Program-made: the position numbers and the translations under genes | Part shown: one piece after another, positions 41,037 to 53,000 of the stretch | How the letters are laid out: every line of letters starts with the position of its first letter | Numbering within the stretch: position 1 is the stretch's first letter | From: Oasisia sp. SBJ-2009 | Lineage: Eukaryota; Annelida; Polychaeta; Sabellida; Siboglinidae | Reading direction: 5' to 3' | Length of the DNA: 64,000 nucleotides | Assembly (NCBI GenBank): GCA_964017155.1 | Contig: OZ024858.1 | Coordinates: forward strand, 29,530,687 to 29,594,686 | The notes under the pieces: model-generated | What the model was told of the DNA's origin: nothing | Database searches by the model: none | Seen by the model: the letters and a program-made list of their open reading frames with translations, nothing else

Positions 41037-44000
41037 ATATATATATGTATGTACTATGTTTATCTGTACCAATGACTTACTTCTTGATGAAGTTAATATG
41101 GCTACTTTATGTTTTAGTACCAGATCCAATTCCACAAACTCTTATCAAGCAGCTACGATGGATCATGCAAAAGGTAACTATGACTTGAGTTTGGTCAGTT
41201 TGTAGAAATATGAAATGTTCGCTTGTAATAATAATAAGATTAATATATTGTTACTATCATGATTGTTTAGTATTGTCAGTGGTGTGAATATGAAAACAGA
41301 ATCAGACGGTAGAGTTCTCACCTATTGCACATTTCTGGGAATCCAACAATTTGTGTAACTGATTAGAAAGTTGGTAACACAAATGACAAAATTGTGTAAA
41401 TTGCAAAGTGTATTCAATTAAAACAAATGTTCTTGGTGTATATTTAGTATAATTATTATTACTAGTATTTCTAGAATACTGTATCTCAGTGACCAGCCCG
41501 TTCATGGTGTGTACATGCCACAATAAAACATACATGGAATCATAATCATACACAAGTTTAATAGAAAAGTTATACCCCAAAAATGTAGTTACAAACAATG
41601 TGACACATTATTCCTGGATGAACTGTTTTGTTGCAGGATTTGCTTGGTCAGGATGTGTTTTTGATTGGGCCACCCGGGCCTCTGAGAAGAACCATTGCCA
41701 TGATGTACCTGGTATTTATCACAAGTTCTTTAGTCTAACCAGGCTGTAACAGTTACCTCACCAGCGTATACGCTGCTCAGTGAATGCTGCATAATAGTTA
41801 GAAAATTAATCAATTAATTTAGTTGAATAAAGTTTACTTTCTTGGACAAATTGTAAGGAGAGACAGGAAGCCTGGGTAAGGAGAAGAGAAGAAATCACTT
41901 GTCAAGAAAGTGAATGAAGGAAATATTCACAATCGAGGAGACAATTCAAGTAGTCTTCAATGACCAAACAAAATGGATTATGCTGACCGGTGTGGGTGCC
42001 TATCTAGACTAAAAAACTTGATAAAGAAGCATGTAGATTCTGTTTGGTTGATTGGGCAGATTTCAGGTGTTGTAGTCTGGCTGCTGTTGTGGTCAGCCTC
42101 TGCCTGTTGTCCCCAGGAGCTGACCCACCGGGAGGTGGAGTACGTGTCACTGTCACGCGACACCACTGAGATGGACCTGAAGCAGCGACGCGAGATCCGC
42201 TCCAACTCCGCATTCCACATTGATCAGGTGCCACCCGTCGTGTCGTGTCGTGTCGTGTCGTGTCGTGTCGTGTCGTGTCGTGTCGTGTCGTGTCGTGTCG
42301 TGTCATGTCATGTCATGTCATGTCATGTCATACTTGGACAAATCTGACAATATCATGGCCTCCTAAACCCAATTTTATACTTTAAAATCAGTAACAATGA
42401 CCTTGAAAACTGTCGACACCATGACGCTCCAGCTGGACGGTGTCACTGGTGTGTCAGGGAAATAGTGTCCTTGGTAATATCGCAATGGAAATTTGTGTTT
42501 TGAAAAACTAATTTAATTTAATAACGGATTTTTTTTAATGATGAACTTCCCTTGAGAGCTCTTTATCTTAGTGAAAAGTTCTCTTGTGATTTCCTTTGTG
42601 TCTAGTCAAGACGAATGAAGTCATGTTTTGTCAGCAGCTATCAGGGTATTAAGTTGCACATGGCTGTCCTGCTCACTAGCCAAAAATAACTGTCAATGTC
42701 ATAGTCTTTGTAATTTTAGCAGAAATGCATAACATAATTCTTTCAACATCAGGATAATGTGTCATTCACTGTCTGATTTATTTTCATTGACAATGGTTCT
42801 AAAAGAAGTCACATGCCACTACAAACCCTCATGTTTAAAGTGCAATACACTGTATGAGTGAATTGGTAGTTTCTCAAAAACGTTTTAAAGTGTGCTTACA
42901 TTTGTTGCTATAAATAAAACAACTACTAAACATATTTCAACAAATTGTGCATCATTTTGAAGATCATCAATAAAAATAAATTCTAGCTCAATTTAATGAG
43001 TGAATATTGTTTTTCGTGTAGCAGATCACACATTTTACTGGAATCCTTGCCACTTTAATGTAATATATATCAATTTATCGTCATCTATGTTTTATTCTTT
43101 AGCACCTTTGAGCAAGTATGCACATAATAAAGGCTTACATTAATATTATTATTACTTCTGGACCGTCCAGTTGAGCCCTGTGTTGTGTCGTGTCGTGTCT
43201 GCAGTCGGCAGTGAAGGCGGCCTTGGAGGGTCGTGTGCTGGTGCTGGAGGGGATAGAGAAGGCGGAGAGGAACGTGCTCCCAGTCCTCAACAACCTGCTG
43301 GAGAACAGGGAGATGCAGCTGGACGATGGCCGCTTCCTCATGGCCTCTGACCGCTACGACAAATTGCTCAAGGTACAACTGTAACTATAACTCTTTCCCC
43401 GCTGGTCAATGCTGACTGTTACACTAAACTATTCAAAGTAATCTAAAACTGTGCAGTTTTCGTGCCCACATACTTGGAGTAGTTGTGGGGTGTTCTCTAA
43501 TTGTTATGTGCTTCCCTTAGCTGCAAAATAAACTTAAGCGGAAACGTTTCGAGGAAGTGCTACGATACTTACAGTACTGTTACAGTGAACACTGTTGAAG
43601 TACTCTCACAATGAACACTGATGAAGTACTCTCACGGGAAACACTGTTGTTGAAGTACTCTCACAATGAACACTTTTGAAATGCTATCACAATGAACACT
43701 GATAAAGTACTCTCGTAATGAACACTATTGAAGTACTCAAACAATGAATACTGATGAAATACTGTCCCATACAAATACTCTTAGTATTTGTATGGGACAG
43801 TATTTGTTTTCTTATGAACCTGAATCGTTATGAAATATACAATATTTCAGTGGTAGTAACCATGGTAACAGTGATATGTATGTTTGACATATTTCCAGGA
43901 CCACAGCCAGGAAGAGTTAGATGTCTGGAAGCTGGTGCGAGTCAGTGAAGACTTCCGGGTCATTGCCCTTGGATTGCCCGTACCCCGTTACCAAGGCAAC

Positions 44001-47000
44001 CCACTTGACCCTCCCCTCCGGTCAAGGTTTCAGGCCATGAATGTTGACCCCCTGCCTTTCAAGGTATATCTTCATTTACCTGTCACATGCACTGAGATGC
44101 ACTAGCCATTGTACAACCTCAGTTGAAATAGTTTTCTCTCCATTCACTTGGTGTGCCACTTGCTAAATCTGTGTGAGACTAATCATAAACACATGACAGA
44201 TGTACATACAAAGTTGACATATATGATGAAGATGTCAGATCAGGGCATTTCAAATTAAACATACCTAAGCAAATGGCTGAAAGAGTTTTAAATAAAGCTA
44301 AATCAATATTAATGTGTGTATTGAATCTCCCATTGACACATTGTAATTTTGCAGGACCACCTGGAAGTGTTGAATGCAATCGCTCACGGAGTTCCACCAG
44401 ACAAGTGGGTATTAATATCAAACTAATCAACATTATATTTGATTTCATTGATAAAAAGTTTCAGATTTCTCTAAGCAACAGTCCACATCAACGTTATTGA
44501 CAACGTACCAGTGCTGTGTCATTTAAAAGATGACAGCCAACATTTAGTTTGTTTCTATCATGTGCAATACCTTTGAGCAACACATTTCTTTCCCTTCCAT
44601 GTCAATTGGTAGCTTCTTCTGCATTTCTTGTTAACTTGGCGGGAAACTTGTTAATCTTGGCGGGAAACTTGGTGGATGCAGATGTTTGAATTTGGTGGTG
44701 TATAAAAGTTGAAAAACAAGCGGAAGTATTGATTGATAAGTATTATTTTTGTGCTAAGGTTATTCATAAGGGTGTACTAGACATATATTGAGTGGCAGTT
44801 TTGGTTAAATTTAGTTAGTAAACAGTATTTTTGAACAAATTAGTATACGTGGGTGATAATAGGGTATTGATTGATAAGTATTATTTTTGTGCTAAGGTTA
44901 TTCATAAGGGTGTACTAGACATATATTGAGTGGCAGTTTTGGTTAAATTTAGTTAGTAAACAGTATTTTTGAACAAATTAGTATACGTGGGTGATAATAG
45001 GGTAATCTAGCCTTCGACAAATTGTAAACAAGACTGAGCAAAATCTGTTTATTTGATATCGTATATAAGAGACAAAGCAATAAGCGGAACAACTATATGT
45101 GTAAGGTAACACTCTGAATAGGTATCATTGTTATTAAAAATAAACAAGCTTTTTAGTAGGAATCCTTAGTTTGTGCAGACTATTATTTATAGTGGGTGAA
45201 ATAGGGTAATCTAGTTTTCAACAAGATTGTAAACAAAATTTAGCAAATCTGATAAATTGATATGATATATAACAGATAAAGTGGTAAGCAAAACAGCTGC
45301 ATACATAGGATAATTCTTTGATTCGGCGCCATTGTTATTAAAAATAAGCAAGTGTTTTAGCAGGAAGCCCTAGTCTGTTTATATAGGTAGTGTCCAAAGT
45401 ATCCGCTAGGGAACGGTACCAGTACAGAATAAAATTATTGTTCATGGTAGCATAGGTAGTAAGTTGTTTATAACACGTAGTGTGCTGCAGTTGCTGTACA
45501 CAATAAACAAACAGTCTTTCTAAAGACTAAGTTGGTATAAACTAAGTTGATTTGATCAATCGTATTATGGCACCTTCCAAGCGGCAAGTGAAGGCAAGGA
45601 GGCACTTGCTGTGTGATCACTGCCACAGCTTGGTGGATTTTGCCTTATCGGGGTGCGGAAAGTCTTGGTCAGAGACAACGGAGGAAGGGTTTACTTTCCA
45701 ATGTTTAGGGTGTTGGAAAGTGGACTGTCTGACGGCAGAGCTAGCTAAGCTAACGGATCTTGTGAAGGGGATGGAGAGAGGAGGGAGGATGATAGCAAGG
45801 AAAACAAATGGAGAAAGAACAACAGAAAACATGCCATGCATGAAGGAGACAGTGGAGAAAGTGACAGTAGAGAAGGAGGGGGGGACAAGGGGACAGGAGA
45901 TGATAGAAGTAGATACGACAGGAGGAAAGACGAAGGGAAGAAAGGAACTGAGAGTAGATATGACCAAACGGAAGTCAATAACAAGGAAGATGTCAGGAAG
46001 AAAAGAGACAGGAAAGAAAGGACCAACAGAGAAAGCGGCAGGGGGGAAAGTCAGCAACCAGGGAGATGCAAAACGGAGGAGCTACTCTGAAGCAGTGATC
46101 GAGGGTGCATTCAGAACAGAAAGGGTTTTTATGGGCGACTCAATTTTGCGAAAGACGGACAAGACGTTAAACAAAGGAGAAGATGTTGTTGTTTGTCTTC
46201 CGGGCGCTCGGATTGAGCATGTGACAGATAGGGTAGAGAACGTGTTGGGGCATGGCCAGGGAGGATCTATATTAGTACATGTAGGGACGAACAATGCAGA
46301 CAGGGAGGGGACAACTAGAATAGTGCAAAGATACAGACAGTTGGTAGGGAAACTGAAGAAGACAAGAGTTGAACAGATCATTCTCTCAGGAATCTTGCCA
46401 GTAATCGGAGGAAGGGGAGCAACCTATAGAAACTGTAAGAGGATGGCAATCAATGCTCTGGTGGAGCAGATGTGTGAAGGAGAAGGAGTTGGATTTGTAG
46501 ATTTGTGGGGATACTTTGTTGGGAAGGAAGATATGTACGTGAGAGATGGCCTCCATCTAAGCGGAAAGGGCGCAGCAGTGTTCTCCGAGAACCTGCTTCA
46601 ATCTATGGACAGAGGAACAGGTTGCAATTTTTTAAACTAGTTTCGCAGGGGGGATACACAGAGAAGCCAAATACTAGAGGCATAGCTAAAGACAGCAAAA
46701 AGAAATCAGCAAAAAACAGCCTGGAAAGCCCTACGAAATTTGGTTATAAATGTGTTTGTTTAAATGCAAGGAGCATAGTAAACAAAAGAAATGAACTAAA
46801 CATTATGGTAGAAGATATTGACCCTCACATAATAGGTATAACTGAATCTTGGGCCACCCCCGATATATCAGATGCCGAATTAGGAATGACAGGATATGTA
46901 ATGTTTAGGAAAGATAGATTAGGAAGAAGGGGAGGCGGAGTTATTTTATATATTAAAGAATCCATCCAGGCTTACGAAATAAAATTAGAAAAAGAAGCAG

Positions 47001-50000
47001 AATGTGAAGCTGTCTGGTGTAACATAGTTACAGGAAACTCAACATTAACTGTTGGGTTAGTTTATCGTAGTCCAAACATAAGCATAGAAGAGAATGAAAA
47101 AATGCACAACGCTATAAAAGAAGTGAGTAAACGGGACTGTATTATTATGGGGGATTTTAACCATGGGCATATAAAGTGGACATCTCTACAGAGTCCTGGG
47201 AGAGAGGATCAAGAGTTTTTAAATTTAGTACAAGATAGTTTCCTTTTTCAACATGTGTTAGAACCAACCAGGGACAAGAACGTGTTGGACATAGTTTTGA
47301 GCTCACAGAAGGAATTTGTTGATAATGTCAATATATGTGAGCCACTGGGATGTAGTGATCATAACCAGATACATTTTATCATCAAAGTAAAAGGAGAACG
47401 GAACAGAAAAATACGGTACAGGAAAAATTTTCACAAAGGAAGATATAAGGACATGAGGGAATATTTAGCGAAGATAGACTGGAATAACACACTGAAGAAT
47501 AAGACAGCAACAGAATGCTGGAATATCTTAAAGAGGGAAATTGACTGCGTCGTTGACAAATTTGTCCCCTTGAAAAAACAGGGGAAAAGGTCAAAGAAGA
47601 AACACTTATCGAAGGAAGCCATTAGAAAAATCAAGTACAAGCAAATGATGTGGAAGACATATAGACATACTGGAAGTGACGAAGACTATGCCATTTATAA
47701 AGAAGCACTTAATCAAGCTACAGCTGAAATTAGAAATTCGAAGAGAAGCTATGAACAAAAAATAGCTTTCAACATAAAACATGACAGCAAGAGTTTTTAT
47801 GCGTATGTTCGAAGTAAACAGAAAGTTCAAGATAAGGTCGGGCCACTAGAAGGTAGTGATGGAAACATAATAACGGAGGGATTCTTAATGGCAGAAAACC
47901 TAAATGAATACTTTAGTTCGGTGTTTACCAGGGAAGATATTAGTACATTACCAGTACTAGAGACTAAGTTCGAAGGGAGAGAGTGTGACTATTTAGGACA
48001 ACTAACTGTAACCCCAAAAATGGTAGCTATGAAAATAAGAGATATGAAGGATAATAAATCACCAGGAGTGGATGGGATTCCTCCCAAATTACTACTGGAA
48101 ATTGTAGAACAAATTAGCATACCACTTGCAACAGTGTTCAATTTGGCATTAGAGGAAGGAGTGGTTCCGGTAGAATGGAAAGAAGCAAACATCATACCAT
48201 TATTTAAAAAAGGATCAAGAAGCAAGTCAGAGAACTATAGACCAGTGAGTTTAACATCGGTGATTTGTAAACTATTAGAAAGACTAATTAAAGATCACTT
48301 GGTTGATTTTCTTGTTAAAAATAAATTGATAAACACATCTCAACATGGGTTTTTAAAAGCGAGATCATGCTTAACAAATATGTTATGTTTTTTGGAAGAT
48401 GTCACAAAGTGGGTAGATGAGGGATCACCAGTAGATATAATCTACTTAGATTTTAAAAAAGCCTTTGACAAAGTGCCACACCAAAGATTACTACTTAAAC
48501 TAAAGGCCCATGGCATAGGAAATAGTATGATTAACTGGATAGAAAAATGGCTTATTGATAGAAGACAAAGAGTAGTAGTTGATGGGGAGGTTTCAAATTG
48601 GAAATCTGTTTTGAGTGGAGTACCGCAAGGATCAGTATTGGGACCTATTTTATTCTTAATATATATCAATGATTTGGATGATGACATAACAAGCAAGGTG
48701 TTGAAGTTTGCGGACGACACAAAAGTGTTTAGGAAAATAAAAAGTGATGCAGATAGACAGCATTTACAAGATGATCTAAATAAGTTGATAGAATGGTCTG
48801 AGAAATGGCAAATGCTGTTTAACTTTGGAAAGTGTAAGTGCCTCCACACAGGACATGGGAATGAAAATGCACAATATACAATGGGTGGTACTGTACTAAA
48901 TACTACTGTAAAAGAAAAGGACTTAGGTTTAACCATTAGTGCTGACATGAAGGTATCAGAGCAGTGTGGAATTGCAGCAGCGAAGGCAAACCAAATTCTT
49001 GGATTAATTAGGCGAAATATAGTATACAAAGAAAAAGAACTAATAATACCGCTTTATAAAACAATAGTTAGGCCTCATTTAGAATATTGTATACAAGCAT
49101 GGAGGCCATATGGCAAGAAGGATATTGATATGCTAGAAAGAGTACAAAGGAGAGCAACAAAAATGATACCAAAACTCAGGAATATTAGTTATGAAATGCG
49201 TCTAAAAGAATGTGGTCTAACAACACTAGAAACCAGAAGATTGAGAGGAGATCAGATTGAGGTTTTTAAAATATTGAATGGGTATGAAAATATTGACAGA
49301 AATATTTTTTTCACGGTCAAGGAAGAGAGAAGGACTAGAGGACATGGAGTTGCATTAGCAAAGAAGCAGTGTAGACTAGATATTAGAAAATTTTCATTTT
49401 CCCAAAGAATAGTAAACGAATGGAACAAATTATCAGCTGATTGTGTAGGTGCTAGAAGTGTTAATATGTTTAAAAATAAAATTGACATATACCTAAGACG
49501 GGCAGGGTATACTTAGATAGATAGGTTGGACTCTCGATAAGCCAAACGGCTTCCTTGTCCACCTGCCATCTAGAGTTGATTCTCTAGGTGGCAATCTTGT
49601 TAAATCTTGTTAAACTCTTATTTTCTTACTCTCCTAAAGTGCTATTTCATGGTTTAAGCAAAATGTACTTTGAACTGACACTATGGTGTTTATACTTGTA
49701 GATTGTCACAGATACTGTCATTTGCTTTGACACTGAAATCAGATGAAGCAAAAACTCTGGGTCTGCCTGATTTTCCGCTTGATAATTTACATGCAATTAT
49801 CAAAATATTGGTATGTATTAACAACATTGTTATAACCAATAGGTTATAAATATAATATTATAACATTTAGTACTGTTTCCTAATAGGTTCATTATTGATT
49901 ATGCTGTACTGTGACAGTGTTATAAACATACAAATTTACAGGTTTATCATCAAATATTAATAAATAACCAACAGCCTTTGTACCAGTAAATATACTGTTA

Positions 50001-53000
50001 CTACGATTATCTTCATATTGATGTGATTTATTCAAAACATTACTACAGCGTTGATGATAATAATATGCAAACCTTCATTCAGCTACAACTGCACAAAAAT
50101 GCTGTTGTACTGTACAGAACCGTCTCTAGCCATAACAGCAGATTGTGACTGGGAAGGTGCTTCAAAGAATCCTGCTGTCACCTGCTGTGTAAACATCTTG
50201 GGCTAAGAAAAAGAACCCAGGTTTCCTCCAGTGTGTAGTGAAATCATAAAGGGCATGTATTTGTATTTGACGTTTGGTCTGAGTTTTTTTCATATTTAAA
50301 AATACAACAAAAATTATATATTGTATTTAAATCGTGTTTGAATCAAAAATTGCAACGTATTTGTATTTGAAGTGGAACATGTATGTGTATTTGAATTGAA
50401 ATCTGGAAAAGCAACACATTTGAATTTGATATGGCTGAGTTATATTTGATCCCAAAATGTGTATTTGGACCCATCTAGTGTTGTGGGGATGTCTTTATGT
50501 TGACTCTCTGTGCTGTTTCTGTCCTAGTGTTGTGGGGATGTCTTTATGTCGACACTCCGTGCTGTTTCTGTCCTAGTGTTGTGGGGATGTCTTTATGTCG
50601 ACTCTCCGTGATGTGTCTGTCCTAGTGTTGTGGGGATGTCTTTATGTCGACTCTCCGTGATGTGTCTGTCCTAGTGTTGTGGGGATGTCTTTATGTCGAC
50701 TCTCCGTGATGTGTCTGTCCTGGTGTTGTGGGGATGTCTTTATGTCGACTCTCCGTGATGTGTCTGTCCTAGTGTTGTGGGGATGTCTTTATGTCGACTC
50801 TCCGTGATGTGTCTGTCCTAGTGTTGTGGGGATGTCTTTATGTCGACTCTCCGTGATGTGTCTGTCCTACTGTTGTGGGGATGTCTTTATGTCGACTCTC
50901 CGTGCTGTGTCTGTCCTGGTGTTGTGGGGATGTCTTTATGTCAACTCTCTGTGATGTGTCTGTCCTACTGTTGTGGGGATGTCTTTATGTCGACTCTCTG
51001 TGATGTGTCTGTCCTACTGTTGTGGGGATGTCTTTATGTCAACTCTCTGTGCTGTGTCTGTCCTACTGTTGTGGGGATGTCTTTATGTCGACTCTCCGTG
51101 CTGTGTCTGTCCTAGTGTTGTGGGGATGTCTTTATGTCAACTCTCTGTGATGTGTCTGTCCTACTGTTGTGGGGATGTCTTTATGTCGACTCTCCGTGAT
51201 GTGGCTGTCCTACTGTTGTGGGGATGTCTTTATGTCGACTCTCCGTGCTGTGTCTGTCCTAGTGTTGTGGGGATGTCTTTATGTCAACTCTCTGTGATGT
51301 GTGTGTCCTACTGTTGTGGGGATGTCTTTATGTCAACTCTCTGTGATGTGTCTGTCCTACTGTTGTGGGGATGTCTTTATGTCGACTCTCCGTGATGTGT
51401 CTGTCCTACTGTTGTGGGGATGTCTTTATGTCGACTCTCCGTGCTGTGTCTGTCCTAGTGTTGTGGGGATGTCTTTATGTCAACTCTCTGTGATGTGTGT
51501 GTCCTACTGTTGTGGGGATGTCTTTATGTCGACTCTCTGTGCTGTGTCTGTCCTAGTGTTGTGGGGATGTCTTTATGTCGACTCTCTGTGCTGTGTCTGT
51601 CCTAGTGTTGTGGGGATGTCTTTATGTCGACTCTCTGTGCTGTGTCTGTCCTAGTGTTGTGGGGATGTCTTTATGTCGACTCTCTGTGATGTGTGTGTCC
51701 TACTGTTGTGGGGATGTCTTTATGTCAACTCTCTGTGATGTGTCTGTCCTAGTGTTGTGGGGATGTCTTTATGTCAACTCTCTGTGCTGTGTCTGTCCTA
51801 GTGTTGTGGGGATGTCTTTATGTCAACTCTCTGTGATGTGTCTGTCCTACTGTTGTGGGGATGTCTTTATGTCAACTCTCCGTGATGTGTCTGTCCTACT
51901 GTTGTGGGGATGTCTTTATGTCAACTCTCTGTGATGTGTCTGTCCTACTGTTGTGGGGATGTCTTTATGTCGACTCTCTGTGCTGTGTCTGTCCTACTGT
52001 TGTGGGGATGTCTTTATGTCGACTCTCCGTGATGTGTCTGTCCTAGTGTTGTGGGGATGTCTTTATGCTGACTCTCTGTGCTGTGTCTGTCCTACTGTTG
52101 TGGGGATGTCTTTATGTCGACTCTCTGTGCTGTGTCTGTCCTAGTGTTGTGGGGATGTCTTTATGTCGACTCTCTGTGCTGTGTCTGTCCTAGTGTTGTG
52201 GGGATGTCTTTATGTCGACTCTCCGTGATGTGTCTGTCCTACTGTTGTGGGGATGTCTTTATGTTGACTCTCTGTGCTGTGTCTGTCCTACTGTTGTGGG
52301 GATGTCTTTATGTCGACTCTCCGTGATGTGTCTGTCCTACTGTTGTGGGGATGTCTTTATGTCAACTCTCTGTGATGTGTCTGTCCTACTGTTGTGGGGA
52401 TGTCTTTATGTCAACTCTCTGTGATGTGTCTGTCCTACTGTTGTGGGGATGTCTTTATGTCAACTCTCTGTGATGTGTCTGTCCTACTGTTGTGGGGATG
52501 TCTTTATGTCAACTCTCCGTGATGTGTCTGTCCTACTGTTGTGGGGATGTCTTTATGTCAACTCTCTGTGATGTGTCTGTCCTACTGTTGTGGGGATGTC
52601 TTTATGTCAACTCTCCGTGATGTGTCTGTCCTACTGTTGTGGGGATGTCTTTATGTCAACTCTCTGTGATGTGTCTGTCCTACTGTTGTGGGGATGTCTT
52701 TATGTCGACTCTCTGTGCTGTGTCTGTCCTACTGTTGTGGGGATGTCTTTATGTCGACTCTCCGTGATGTGTCTGTCCTAGTGTTGTGGGGATGTCTTTA
52801 TGCTGACTCTCTGTGCTGTGTCTGTCCTACTGTTGTGGGGATGTCTTTATGTCGACTCTCCGTGATGTGTCTGTCCTAGTGTTGTGGGGATGTCTTTATG
52901 CTGACTCTCTGTGCTGTGTCTGTCCTAGTGTTGTGGGGATGTCTTTATGCTGACTCTCTGTGATGTGTCTGTCCTACTGTTGTGGGGATGTCTTTATGTC

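Larger units (their letters stand above)
44690..49620 (+). mobile_element. Near-complete CR1/L2-type LINE in VWA8 intron 8
   Basis: Sense-oriented non-LTR retrotransposon with a repeat-built 5' region (two identical 138-bp units at 44,727-45,002, then two diverged ~190-bp units at about 44,990-45,375), ORF1 (45,552-46,640), ORF2 (46,505-49,516) and a short 3' end with a hairpin and ATCTTGTTAA repeats. Both frames are uninterrupted, so it is young. The 5' limit is uncertain: tandem TTGGCGGGAAA words at 44,635-44,666 may belong to it. A truncated relative is at 39,850-40,830. Confidence 0.92.

Noticed and set aside
41637..41711. Loss of Walker A lysine as a damaging mutation
   Set aside because: Vertebrate VWA8 has the same G-P-P-G-P-L-R-R, so it is the family's normal state.
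45617..46057. Antisense frames across LINE ORF1
   Set aside because: Shadows of the ORF1 basic linker; ORF1 has recognisable esterase motifs.
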